From: Macrostomum hystrix | Lineage: Eukaryota > Platyhelminthes > Macrostomidae | Reading direction: 5' to 3' | DNA length: 64,000 nt | NCBI GenBank assembly: GCA_950097015.1 | Contig: CATNEN010000038.1 | Location: 16,424,001-16,488,000 of the forward strand | In this document: positions 23,401 to 33,581 of the stretch, one piece after another | Layout: each line of letters begins with the position of its first letter | Numbering within the stretch: position 1 is the stretch's first letter | The notes under the pieces: model-generated | Seen by the model: only the letters and a program-made list of their open reading frames with translations | Told to the model about the DNA's origin: nothing | Databases searched by the model: none | Translations under genes and position numbers: made by a program

Positions 23401-25349
23401 ATTCTTCACTTTCACTTGGCTGCTGAACAACTCAGGTTAGAATTACTTTCACTTATTAATTACGAAGTGGAATCCCACTTTCGGGGTGAGTGAGTCTAAA
23501 GCGCTCGCCTCTCGCACCAAGTTTCCTGAGCTCGATGTCATGGTGAGGCCACATTCATTTGGGCCGCAGCCGCGGAGAGAAGGCTTGGGGGCTTATAGTG
23601 CGATTTGCGCCTTTGAGGGCCAACCTCCAAGGCACAGGGACTGCGTTCACTGCCTGATGATGAGAAATTGATTGCAGATGTACACACCTGTGTGAGTAGG
23701 TGTAATAATGAGCCATTGCCCGCAACCGCACTCCTATTTTAGGAGTTTTGCGTGTCGTGTGTATTTTTAAAAAACGAATGCCCTCTGCAGCATCTGCTGG
23801 CGTGGAAATTTCGGTAGGAGTGGCAGCACTCAGTCCACGGACTGAACAGCTGTACACAGGATTTGAAAGCGCTGCGCAATAGCTGCGGCTGTGCCAAGTG
23901 GATTTCGGTGCAATATCGATTCTTTTTTCTACAACTCTTTCATCTATTTTGAAACTAACAAGATCCAAAGTCTCGAGCTTTGTGTCAGAGGTAGCAAACA
24001 AGTCGTTAGTTATCTGCTCACCGATCGTTTTACAGAGGCAACGCATGCTGCGACGCCACCACCTGCCAGCTGGCAAAATCCGCTGCCTGCGCCGCGGGGC
24101 GCTGCTGCGACTTGACGGTCTGTAAGCCGCGCCCGACTGGCACCGTCTGCCGCGCCGCCAAAGGACAATGCGACCTGCCGGAATTCTGTAACGGCGTCGA
24201 CTCAACCTGCCCTGCCGATTTCGCTGCCAGAGACGGGACACCGTGCGACGGCAACTTCTGCGCCAACGGTCTGTGCGGCTCCGCCCAGACTCAGTGTCAG
24301 TTACTCTGGGGACCGACGGCACGGGATGCCGTGAGTCTGAGGAATTTAATCACTCTCGGAAGCTCTATTAAAAACTACTAACGCTTGTATTCACTTTGAT
24401 TGAATTGCTTCTTTTCCGTCAAGCTCACCTGACCTCACCTGACCTCACCTCACCTCACCTCACCTCACCTCACCTCACCTCACCTCACCTCACCTCACCT
24501 CACCTCACCTCACCTCACCTCACCTCACCTCACCTCACCTCACCTCACCTCACCTCACCTCACCTCACCTCACCTCACCTCACCTCACCTCACCTCACCT
24601 CACCTCACCTCACCTGTTTATAGCGTCTGAGCGAGACTCCTGAGCGATTCTGATTCGCTGTCTAGTTCACCATTAAGTAACACATCACACTTCTCCACCG
24701 CTTGCAGAGATCCTGGTGCACGTTAACAGACATGGAATGTGACAGGATAGAGTGCGCCAACACGCAAAGCGTTTACACTAACTCTTTTCTGAATTTCGGC
24801 AGTTGCATATATAGTTCATCAACAAGTGGTCCAATATTGTGCGAAATGACCATGTGCAACTACAATCCGGCGGTGCGCGGACCCGATCGAGTGCCAGACG
24901 GTGCACGTTGCGGAAACCGTACCGGCGAACAAATGTGCCTAGCCGGAGCTTGCCAATCCGCCTCGGAGATTCGTGCCCGAACCGCTGTGGCTGGCAATGT
25001 CACCTGCCACAACGGTGGCATCGTGAACTCGCGCGGCAACTGCCACTGTCCGGCAGGATTCGCCCCGCCCGACTGCCAGTTTGCCGGCAACGGTGGCAGC
25101 ATCGACAGCGGTCCGCCCGGATCGATTGGCCTGAGCCCCGGCAGAGTTGCCGCTGTTGTCCTGGCAGTCCTGGCCAGCTTGTTATGCGTCGCAGGCTGCG
25201 TCTACTGGGTTGGATGTAGCGACTGTAAATGTGGCGTTTCTATGTGGCGAAAGGCCATCAAATGCTGCTGTCCCCGTCGTTCTTCTTCTTCGCCTTCTTC
25301 TTCTTCTTCTTCTTCTCCTTCTTCTCCTTCTTCTCCTTCTGCTCCGTAA
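11495..25349 (+). CDS. ADAM-family transmembrane protein with degenerate zinc site
   Basis: Exons: 11495-11591, 11740-11822, 12784-12863, 13717-13898, 13988-14037, 14447-14566, 19359-19430, 20222-20403, 20636-20720, 22950-23322, 24038-24330, 24708-25349. All phases agree and total 753 codons. Order: signal peptide (1-33), prodomain, furin-type RHRR (165-168), metalloprotease-like domain (to ~420), disintegrin (from VCGNGFLEDGEACDCGGE at 421), cysteine-rich domain, EGF-like CHNGGIVNSRGNCHCPAGF, one TM helix (~686-708), and a short tail with CCC and a Ser/Pro run. Where active ADAMs have HExxHxxGxxHD this protein has Q333, K334 and Y337, keeping only NLGVKHD and the Met-turn (CMMS, 359-362). 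The prodomain has no cysteine. It is therefore probably a non-proteolytic ADAM acting in adhesion. A decayed gypsy element occupies intron 6. AATAAA lies at 25563. Confidence 0.93.
11885..12690 (+). repeat. 18-bp minisatellite in ADAM intron 2
   Basis: About 44 copies of CCTGTCAGTGGAAAGTAG, with a second form in which AAAG is AAGG. The two forms come in runs. The array lies between exon 2 and exon 3. Confidence 0.95.
13130..13675 (+). repeat. Short variable-period array in ADAM intron 3
   Basis: Copies of CAGAACAGACACCC and variants (CAGAAGACAGCC, CAGAGCAGACACCT), with irregular 10-, 12- and 15-bp steps. The long plus-strand frames here (12943-13713 and 13170-13697) are by-products of the repeat. 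Confidence 0.85.
14336..14375 (+). repeat. SINE family A body fragment
   Basis: Short stretch centred on CAGTCCATGGACTG (14354-14367), in ADAM intron 5. Head and tail are absent. Confidence 0.5.
14896..15273 (+). pseudogene. gypsy gag remnant
   Basis: Begins MATMKISEFCVEHPEKWAAY, with a retrotransposon capsid-like FEQLLILNKI / LRDLASPNKP stretch. It stops at 15271, apparently after an internal deletion. A zinc-knuckle remnant (GHYERAC) appears downstream in another frame. Confidence 0.65.
15335..15718 (+). pseudogene. gypsy zinc-knuckle / aspartic protease remnant
   Basis: Starts at a half zinc knuckle (GHYERAC). The protease active-site region is present as NIDTSRTGADRTLI, where a D-S/T-G-A motif is expected, so the site looks disrupted. 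The frame ends before the protease domain is complete. Confidence 0.55.
15941..16294 (+). pseudogene. gypsy reverse transcriptase remnant
   Basis: Contains the palm motif VVAYIDDILVSG with both catalytic Asp, and GLASAPAQFQEAIENIL before it. The preceding fingers region is compressed or deleted, and a TAG at 16292 ends the frame before the thumb. Confidence 0.75.
16592..16915 (+). pseudogene. gypsy RNase H remnant
   Basis: LVTDHKPLITIFG and LQRWAILLSAHQYEIRFRK match the characteristic RNase H/connection segment of gypsy elements. The N-terminal active-site strand is garbled, and the frame is lost near the end. Confidence 0.65.
16924..18025 (+). pseudogene. gypsy integrase remnant in several frames
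   Basis: HHCC-region piece (CKGCELQQNKLPE, 17172-17429). Then a core with ILADNGSQF and GHPRTNGLSERMVQTTKKA, out of frame with both neighbours. Then the C-terminal barrel (GDYVLALDFRREN, WKRHVDHLI) at 17657-18025. At least two frameshifts separate the parts. Confidence 0.7.
18441..18837. other. Intron 6 sequence of unclear origin
   Basis: Lies between the gypsy 3' LTR and a SINE. A short frame near 18633-18740 has no recognisable motif. This may be flank of another decayed element. Confidence 0.3.
18838..19160 (+). repeat. SINE family A, near full-length
   Basis: Head TGTGGTTAGAGTGATGGACT, B box GGTTCGATTCC, block AGCAAGACAGACACTTAACT, palindrome CAGTCCATGGACTG (19024-19037), tail (ATT)n ending ATTATTATTAG. 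Sits in ADAM intron 6, about 200 bp before exon 7. Confidence 0.85.
19440..19775 (+). repeat. 20-bp minisatellite in ADAM intron 7
   Basis: Unit TCTAACAGGTGACACCCATG with partial units between and many point variants. Begins 10 bp after exon 7 and ends at a family B SINE. Confidence 0.9.
19776..20104 (+). repeat. SINE family B, full-length
   Basis: Head GTCAGAGCGGTCAAAAGCG, B-box-like GAGTTCGATTCC, GGAGAGAAGGCTTGGGGGCT body, tail GCAGAATTGCCTCCTCGCTG to CCGCAGCCCTCCTGCAATTA. It abuts the 20-bp array. Confidence 0.85.
20790..22895 (+). repeat. 22-bp minisatellite, ~2.1 kb, in ADAM intron 9
   Basis: Roughly 95 copies around GTTCCCAGTCTCCCTAATCT. Variants (CCCTAATCGC, TTTCGAGTCT, TTACCAGTCT, CTTTTCCC) recur in the same order several times, showing that blocks of units were duplicated. 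It fills the intron between exons 9 and 10 of the protease-like domain. Confidence 0.95.
23484..23740 (+). repeat. SINE family B
   Basis: In ADAM intron 10. Head is partly eroded (GTGAGTGAGTCTAAAGCGCT), B-box region GAGCTCGATGTC, body GGAGAGAAGGCTTGGGGGCT. The tail is cut after ACACACCTGTGTGAG, then a short CATTGCCCGCA piece. Confidence 0.75.
23812..23895 (+). repeat. SINE family A body fragment
   Basis: GTGGCAGCACTCAGTCCACG with the palindrome changed at one base (CAGTCCACGGACTG, 23831-23844), then GCGCAATAGCTGCGGCTGTG. Confidence 0.65.
24421..24615 (+). repeat. Pentanucleotide array in ADAM intron 11
   Basis: About 38 copies of CACCT, nearly pure, with two CACCTGAC variants at the start. 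It lies between the disintegrin and cysteine-rich/EGF exons. Confidence 0.95.
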
Positions 25350-25562
25350 TTTGGGAATGCAGCCTTCAGATTTTGCAAACAGTTCAAACGATTCAAACGC
25401 CTCTCGAAAGACTTGAACGCATGACTTATAACTATAATATTTCTGTAATGATTTCAACATCACGAGTTCGGTAAAGACTCCAGCGTCTATTTATCGAGCA
25501 GTGATGGGGGCCTTCCGATTGCGCTTGTAACAATATAATTTTGCATCGAATTTATAGACACA

Positions 25563-25568
25563 AATAAA
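25563..25568 (+). terminator. ADAM polyadenylation signal
   Basis: AATAAA 214 nt after the ADAM stop, the first clear hexamer downstream. Confidence 0.55.
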
Positions 25569-25815
25569 CCGAATGCTTCTGAACATAGCTGTATTTTCTC
25601 ATAGTTGGTCTGAAATCGGCACTTGGCCCCAAAAGAAACACATTAATTAGATAGACGGAATACAGGTTTTCTTCAATTTGAAAAGGTCACGATGAGTGGA
25701 TCGAAAATAAATTTGAACCACATAATCCTTGAATAATTTTCAATCTTTTAGACAAAACGCAATCAAAGTTGGTCAAGTGGTTAAATTTGTATAAATCTGG
25801 ATAGCGTTATAAAGG

Positions 25816-25937
<122 letters not shown>

Positions 25938-26039
25938 TTCTATTGCCGTAACTCGAAAATAACGAAGAAAAGACGATTCAATAGTCCAAGCTAAACAGCT
26001 GATATATAAGTGTTAATTAGTTAAAAAGAAAAGGCGATG

Positions 26040-29000
26040 AATAATTAGTTCCCCTGGCAGCGCTTTTTCCGGCCCCTGCCACGTACTGTACCTAATTCAA
26101 TTCAATATTCAATTCACAATTCGCACTGGTAATTTACTTAACAAATTCTCAATAACGTCAACACAAGAACAACAACGCGAACTCTACTCGATAATGCTCT
26201 GGACAACAACAAGACCTCACGAAAATAACATGATAATTAACACAAATAACTCCTGGACAAAAGCCAGATAGTCCATAAAACTAAACAAGACAAATAACGA
26301 GGCCCAATAACACAAAAACCTAACCCAAAGTCCCTAGTCTAAAACCGAGGCGACCAGCAAGCACTTCCGCACTATGGCACAACAATAGTTCTATTGTGCC
26401 ACACCTATTGTCAATTCGACGGCGTCCCACCGATGATTGTCGGCGATATGGAGAGTTACTTCCGTGCTTTCCAACCCCTGTCTAAGACTCCGTCAGCAGT
26501 TGGCCAGACGTACCGAGCTCAGCGCAAGCTACTTACTGACGTGGGATTGAGTGTGGGTTTTCTTCGACTAGCTAGTTGGACCGGTTTACCTGTCCCGGTA
26601 ACTATTACTATGCAACGACAGATAGAATGCGTAACAACACGGAAAAGAAAAGGAAGACAACAATACAACGGCTTCACAACGCAATAGTCAGTTATATAGT
26701 CAAACACCCGCCCCAGCCCCAGCCCGCCTAGCCCTGCAGGTCGACCCTGCCAGTTAACGAACTGGTCGCATCAGATTGGCTAGCCGTCTTCCTATTGGCT
26801 GGGCCCACCAGACCGGGGTTGGTCCGATACCTTGGCTGTAGAGCAGGGTGACCGACTGGTCGCGTGCGTAGGCCTGGCTGGGACGCGCATGTACTAACAA
26901 CTAACCTACTATAAAATACATTATAATAAAGAATTAATTGTTATTGACGTGCGCGAATAAGTTACTTCAAGTAGAAATATACGCATTTAAGTTACAGCAA
27001 GCACACAAATACAACCGCTAACCTTCGTCTGAGTTCTCATCTCGAGCCTTTGCCCCTTTGCGTGGCTTTCATATCATTTTGTCTTCACTCAAAGAGACAA
27101 ATGGAAGCAGAGCGTGAAGATGCCAAAAACAAAAGTGAAAGCTTAGCAAGCTCGCGAGGATCGAAGAGCGTTCCCTCGAAAGGCATAAGCGCTCTAATTT
27201 CTGCGTTGACTGCAATCATGCAACAGCAACAGCAACAACAACAGACACTTATGCTCCAAGACCAGCAGCTGATGGCTCAGCTTTAAACGCCACCACTACC
27301 GGCAGCCAGTTCTTTTACAATCACGCCAGCGGCTCCACACCCGGCATACCTGAGCGACAGTGTACTTCGCACCGTCTAGATGCCAACCTTCGATGGCGAG
27401 GACTTTCCAGCGTTCCAGTTTTCCTGCGTTCTGGAACTCTTTTAATCATCGCGTTGATAGCGTCAACATGTCCGATGTAGATAAATTCGAGACCATCCGT
27501 AGTCTACTCACCGCTGCTGCTTAACGCAAGCTCAACGGACTGGACTCCTGAAAGCCTGGTGCTTACCCCGAAGCGAGAAGGATTCTTCAACTGAACTACG
27601 GGGATCTGCAGGAGCACAATTGCGCGTGCTACAAACGCCTCCTTCACATGCCTACCCTCACCACAGTAGACCACCTGAATCTCGAAGAGTTCGCCGACAC
27701 GCTGCGTCTGACTCTCGTGCAACAGACCCGTCTGGAAGAACCCGCTGCGGCCATGGACGCATACATCTTCGCTGTCTGGCCAAAGTAGCCTTAAACATTG
27801 CAGCTGGACACCTAGGAGGCTCGCATCAAGGCAAATAGCCCTCGCATGCTAACTATGGAGGAGCTTCAGGAACATCTAGATACCAAGCTCCGGGCCGACA
27901 GAAGCCGACTTATCACATTTCCCACAGCATTCGTAATAAGAACTTACCCTGCGTCTACTGTAACAAACACGGCCATAGTCATCTACGTATCTTCACTGCG
28001 ACCAAATCGCCCAGTCCAGGCCCATCTGGAAGTTGTGAGAAAAAAGAGGCTTTGTTACAACTGCCTCGATGAGCACGCCTTGCGAGATTGCCCGTCCAAC
28101 TTCCGGTGTCATGAGTGTCGTGCCAGTCACCATACCTCACTACGCGGAAACTCACACCAAAAGCAAACACTCTTCCCCATGCAGTTTTCATGTTTCAAAA
28201 ACGAAGGCGAGTTCACAGCTGAAGCCGTCTCTGGCCTCTCATAGGTTCCCATGCAACAAGAGAACGCCACCAATGGAGCTGAGTTCACAAACGCAATTTT
28301 TATGCATCTCATCTACACATGATGGTCGCCTACAGCCAAAAATCATGTCTACATTTTCTGTACCGGCTGTTCTCATTCTGGCGACGTCGTTCGCATCTCA
28401 GCCCTTATAGATGGAGGCTGCAGTTTTACATGAAGTGACATCGCGTGACGTCTAACGCCACAGATTTTCGCGCGACTCAACCCAGTCAGCTCTGCGTGTC
28501 ATTCTGAAACCCACCGCCGCGTTAGTGCCGAACTCGTGCGCATCAAACTAGCTGCACGAGATGGTCGACGCATGTCACTTAAGCTGGTTATATCCGTAGA
28601 CCAGATCGCCCTAGCAATTCACCGCAAGCACTGAAGCTTCTCATGGACGTTCCGGCCTCGCTCCTTCATCTCCCATTCGGCGTCACGAATACTCCAGCCA
28701 TCAAGGACACGCACTAGACCATTGATATCCTTAATCGGCAAGGATTACGCCAAACTTTTGATTGATCCAAGCGTTGGTGCGATCCCATTGCGCCCAGCTT
28801 CACGGCAAATCTCACGCCTTTCTGCGCCATTCTCACGGGATCTCTGACAGACACCGCCATCGGCTCATTGAATCCCACAACGCGAGCACGTCTCTTTTCT
28901 GAAATACTCGACTTGACGCTCTCGAAAAACTTGTCTAGCGCTCTTCCAGCCTGGAAGCTCTCGGTCTAATGACTAATTCTGTCTAATGATCGGTTTACTA

Positions 29001-29250
29001 TAAGAAAAGGGTACGAGGAAGCGTCCCGCACTCCAAGACAAACCGCTGAGCAAGAAGCTTCTCGACAGAGTCACCCGCAAGAGCGGTCGTTTCTCGTTCG
29101 CCTTGCGCCACGTATCTACCAGATAATTTCGGACAGGCTTTTAAACACGCTCAGACAACCCATCAACGGCTAACGCCGGCCCCACACAACGCGAAGCGTA
29201 AATATGGGGAGTTCGAGAAGCGCAGGACTGAGGGCGTCCTCAATACAACT
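26040..29250 (+). mobile_element. Decayed BEL/Pao-like retrotransposon
   Basis: AT-rich non-coding sequence with AATAAAG near 26925 resembles an LTR or leader and precedes gag remnants in several frames (27050-28440). The gag pattern (a Met/Gln-rich start, FDGEDFPAFQFSCVLELF, an LNYGDLQEHNCACYKRL-type stretch, then paired zinc knuckles) is typical of BEL/Pao. A short ALIDGGCSF-like protease piece follows near 28408. No reverse transcriptase or integrase is recognisable, and neither outer boundary is defined. Confidence 0.55.
27846..28244 (+). pseudogene. BEL/Pao-like gag zinc-knuckle fragment
   Basis: LCYNCLDEHALRDC and FRCHECRASHHTSL form the double knuckle (CX2CX4HX4C, then CX2CX3HH) with the HHT ending characteristic of BEL/Pao gag. 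Upstream gag parts lie in other frames (27380-27790). Confidence 0.7.
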
Positions 29251-30500
29251 GACCCGCGAGTAGTACGGTCAGTATACTTCTTCCAGGTAGTCACAACCCA
29301 GTCTCTGATCATGCGCGTAAAACGCGTGTAACTGCCGCGTATATTTAGGCGTGTTGGTTTTACGTAGCTGAAACACGTGTATTTTACTCGCTGATCGCCA
29401 TTGTGCTCGACTAACTCTCGCGTGAGGATCGCTCATCTGACCACATCTGACCACGATGATAGTTCCGCTCTTTAAGGAGGATTTCATTGTGGCGTCGTTG
29501 ACGCAATTATCGATCGAATCATCTTACTATATCTAGTTTAGTCGATCGTGCATGAAATTTTCGAAGATTTTGCATGTGAGTAGCAATGAATTAATAGAAC
29601 ATAAAAATTGTTTTCTTTGACTGATTTATGTGACCATATTAAGCATGGATTGTGTAAAACAATTTAAAATTTGTTATACCACGTGGTAACAGTTACTAGT
29701 ATCACAATAATATTTAAAAGCTGAAATTCCACTCCCTTAAATTTAATTAGTCGGCCACATTATACGCTCGTTGGGACAATACTTTTAACGCTGCTTTACT
29801 TTTTAGCCTGTTAATTTTTTAAGATATACTTCTTCGTATTAAAATAAAGGACGTTCATTAAAATATCGTGATGAAAATATAGTATTATACATTATACATT
29901 TATACATCTAGTATTATTCGACATTGCTATTTATTTATATAATTCGAATATCGATATCGCGATCCCGTAAGCAAAGAATAAATAAAATTATAGTATTGAA
30001 GTTCTATATTAAAATCTCCAAATGAATTATTTATAGAAAAATAAATAAAAAATAAAACCAAAGAAAATACAATTCTTTTTTAAATATGATCCCAAGCATA
30101 TACTAAATCGTTAGCATTTTAAAATAAAGTGGCAGAACTCATAAAAAATACTTTTGGCAATAGAGTAAAGCACAGCGACTAGCTGCTTAAATTTTACTGT
30201 GATTTTTAATTGTGATAAACTTTGGTTTATTTCTTGAGGTATAATTGTTATAACTATCTAACTGGTTCTCATTTTTTAACAAATCATTTTACGTTTGACA
30301 GTAGTATATTGAAACGTTATAAAATACATTTTACTTCAATTTGTTTTCTTTTTCTTCATTTAAAAGTTCTTTTTTTGTTTTTTATTTGCTATATCATATT
30401 TTCTAGTACTTATGATACTTTTCTGATTTATTTTTTGCTTTCATTTATAAGAAGTTTTTTATTTATTATAAATCCAAAAATACACGGTTAAAAAAATCTA
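29251..30500. other. AT-rich spacer, nothing recognised
   Basis: Very AT-rich with many short open frames and no motif. It precedes the gene at 30524 and may hold its promoter. Confidence 0.5.
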
Positions 30501-30508
30501 ACATTTTC

Positions 30509-30510
30509 AG
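30509..30510 (+). promoter_or_regulatory. Candidate 3' splice site upstream of start codon
   Basis: ACATTTTCAG/AGCAGC, 13 nt before the ATG at 30524. It is a spliced-leader or 5' UTR intron acceptor. Confidence 0.5.
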
Positions 30511-30523
30511 AGCAGCATAACAA

Positions 30524-32665
30524 ATGAGCTACCACAGGCCAGGAAACACCAAGCAGCTAAGCTTTCAATACCTGGACGACTACATAAAACGTTTCGTTGG
30601 TCAGAAAACCGGCTTAGCAGTTCGACTCGATCTCCAGACCAGCTGGGTGGCCATCAAATCTCTCGAGGCAAATGGCTCCGTTGCTTTGGCAATGTTCTGG
30701 GCCAAGGTGCTGCAACATAGGGACAATTATCCCACCGATAAGGTACATTATAATCGATCAAGGGATAGTGAAACTGGCGCAGATCGGCTCCTGATTCGAG
30801 TCGATGACGTCACCATCAGTTTGAATCTGAGCAGCGGTCTGTTAGAGATCTCGGGTCCTCACGTGCTGCAGTGGCTCAAGAAGCGATTTCTGGGCCTCCT
30901 GAGAGCCTACGACGGCTTCAAGGACACCGGCGACTGGTACGGGGACGATGAATTCCAGGACGAGCTGCGGATCGACTCGCGGCCTCAGCTGCGGCCGACG
31001 CCGTTTGCCGCCGACAGCTCCGACACGACAGCGATTCCCGGCGGAATGCTCGACGGACTGGTGAGCTGCGAGATGGCTTTGAGATGAGATGAATTAGAAT
31101 GAGATGAGATGAAATAGAATGAGATGAGATGAATTAGAATGAGATTAGATGAATTAGAATGAGATGAGATGAATTAGAATGAGATGAGATGAAATAGAAT
31201 GAGATGAGATGAAATAGAATGAGATGAGATGGAATAGAATGAGATGAGATGAGATGAATTAGAATGAGATGAGATGAAATACAATGAGATGAGATGAATT
31301 AGAATGCGATGAGACGAAATAGAATGAGATGAGATGAAATAGAATGAGATGAGATGAAATAGAATGAGATGAGATGAATTAGAATGAGATGAGATGAAAT
31401 AGAATGAGATGAGATGAATTAGAATGAGATGAGATGAATTAGAATGAGATGAGATGAAATAGAATGAGATGAGATGAATTAGAATGAGGTGAGATGGAAT
31501 AGAATGAGATGAGATGAGATAAATTAAAATGAGATGAGATGAATTAGAATGAGATGAGATGAATTAGAATGAGATGAGATGAATTAGAATGAGATGAGAT
31601 GAAATAGAATGAGATGAGATGAATTAGAATGAGGTGAGATGGAATAGAATGAGATGAGATGAGATAAATTAAAATGAGATGAGATGAATTAGAATGAGAT
31701 GAGATGAATTAGAATGAGATGAGATGAATTAGAATGAGATGAGACGAAATAGAATGAGATGAGATGAAATAGAATGAGATGAGATGAATTAGAATGAGAT
31801 GAGATGGAATAGAATGAGATGATTTGAGATGAATTAGAACGAGATGAGACGAAATAGAACGAGTTGAGATGGAATATAATTAGATAATATGGAACAGACG
31901 CGATGAAGTTGAGTAGAACGAGATGAGATGGAATGTAATCAGATGAGATGGAATAGAATAAGATGAGATGGAATAGAACGAGATGAGATGGAATACAATG
32001 AGATGAGATGAAAAAGTATTCGCTAATTATGGAAGAAATTTTCTAATAGAAAATCCCGCGAGAAACGAATTCAATACCTTCGCGTCCGCACACTTCCGCA
32101 GTGGCAGGGCCAGGTGATTGACTCAAGGCTTGAAAGGGCTAGAATTCCGTCCATACAGCCAACAGCAGACTATATCTGGCCAATGCTCAGATCCATTCTG
32201 TTCCGTTGGCTATCAGATGAAAACACACAGGTGTGCCTAATAACTACTCAACTGGACTCAAACGCCCTGGCTGATCTGTGCCGAATGGCGTGCAGCCTGA
32301 AGTCCACAGCGAGTTTCTCGTTAATCTGCGCCCCGTTCAAAGCCGACCAAATCAATGGCAAAGATTTGCCAAGCGTTCGCACTGTCGCTATGGACGGCTT
32401 CAGCGCTCAGGAACAGATGTGGCTAGAGTATAAACTGCTCAGACAGATCACCTCACCGATGGTTGCTAGCGGTGTCAACTTATTGGCAGGAATACGTCTG
32501 GGACAAGCTCAGGTTCTGCTTACATCGGCGCCGTTTCACAGCGCGATTCTGACTGCAGCTGACACGGTTGCCTCAAGTCGACGAGCTGATCTGCTTCAAT
32601 ATCTGCAGATGACTGAGAGCATGTTCATGCATGACTTTGTCCAGCCTTTGAATCGATCTCTGTAG
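30524..32665 (+). CDS. Unrecognised two-exon protein, 366 aa
   Basis: Exon 1 30524-31060 (donor CTG/GTGAGC), exon 2 32102-32665 (acceptor CCGCAG). Both junctions are phase 0 and the total is 367 codons with TAG. I do not recognise the family. No signal peptide or TM helix is evident. The N-terminal half has mixed alpha/beta character with WLKKRFLGLLRAY and an acidic patch (DTGDWYGDDEF). The C-terminal half begins after an acidic/Pro linker and has a hydrophobic strand VCLITTQLDSNALADLC and a late segment GQAQVLLTSAPFHSAIL. The latter two faintly recall a phospholipase-D-like fold without the HKD motif, which is a guess. The intron holds a 20-bp array. Confidence 0.75.
31080..32010 (+). repeat. 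20-bp minisatellite in the intron of the 30.5-kb gene
   Basis: About 45 copies of AGAATGAGATGAGATGAATT, with AAATAG and GGAATAG variants and occasional extra GAGAT pentamers. Copies decay toward the right end. It starts about 20 bp after the donor site and shares GAGATGA with the exon end. Confidence 0.95.
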
Positions 32666-32784
32666 AAACTGTACAGGATTTAACTCCTTTCTTGTATCGT
32701 AGGCCTTCAGTTTCTAAGAATCTCAGAGAATTATTATCAGAGAATTATGACTATTATTTGTTGCATCTGTTGCTTCAGATAATT

Positions 32785-33215
32785 CAAAATCCCGATTCTC
32801 CCGAAACCAAGATTCTCTCGAAACCAAGATTCTCTCGAAATCCCAAATCTCCCGAAACTCAGATTCTCCTAAAATCCTGATTTTCCCGAAACCCCTATTC
32901 TTCCGAAATCCCGATTCTTCCGAAATCCCGATTCTTCCGAAATCCCGATTCTTCCGAAATCCCGATTCTTCCGAAATCCCGATTCTTCCGAAATCCCGAT
33001 TCTTCCGAAATCCCGATTCTTCCGAAATCCCAATTCTTCCGAAATCCCGATTCTTCCGAAATCCCGATTCTTCTGAAATCCCGATTCTTCCGAACTCCCG
33101 ATTCTTCCGAAATCCCGATTCTTCCAAAACTCAGATTCTCACGAAATCCCGATTCTCCCGAAATCCCGATTCTCCCGAAACCAAGATTCTCCCGAAACCA
33201 AGATTCTCCTGAAAT
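32785..33215 (+). repeat. 17-bp minisatellite
   Basis: About 25 copies of CGATTCTTCCGAAATCC. Edge copies carry CTCCCGAAACCA. It sits between the end of the 30.5-kb gene and the recombinase gene. Confidence 0.93.
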
Positions 33216-33394
33216 CATGAAAAGATCTAGATCTTCGAAATGACAAATTTAATATAGTTTTTCTTTGTCAATCTAATAGCTTGCAAAATATAGCTTCTTT
33301 CGGTTATGCTGTTCCCTATATTGTTGCTATGGTTTAGCATACTAACAACGTTTCACAGAGAAGTTGATTGTTTAACGATGTTTCGCAGATTTAA

Positions 33395-33408
33395 CCATAG
33401 ACTATTGG
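33395..33408 (+). repeat. 14-bp inverted repeat, left arm
   Basis: CCATAGACTATTGG, the exact reverse complement of 35147-35160. The pair brackets the recombinase frame. Confidence 0.7.
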
Positions 33409-33545
33409 TTAGCTATATTGAGTTATATTTTGGAATTAAAACAAATCAAAACAACATTTCGCATTAACAAAACTAATAACGTGTTTTACAATACAAGCAA
33501 TAAATATTACTATTCCGTTCACATTGTTATGGGACCTCGATATAG

Positions 33546-33551
33546 TTTATT
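33546..33551 (-). terminator. Polyadenylation signal for recombinase gene
   Basis: AATAAA on the minus strand, about 31 nt past the stop at 33582. Confidence 0.5.
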
Positions 33552-33581
33552 CCCTATATTGAAATGACGAAACTTGGCGAC

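Noticed and set aside
23555..24322. 255-aa minus-strand frame
   Set aside because: Shadow of the ADAM disintegrin exon and a SINE; the plus strand gives a cysteine pattern matching the family.
29269..29487. 72-aa minus-strand frame
   Set aside because: No recognisable motif; lies at the edge of decayed retroelement sequence.
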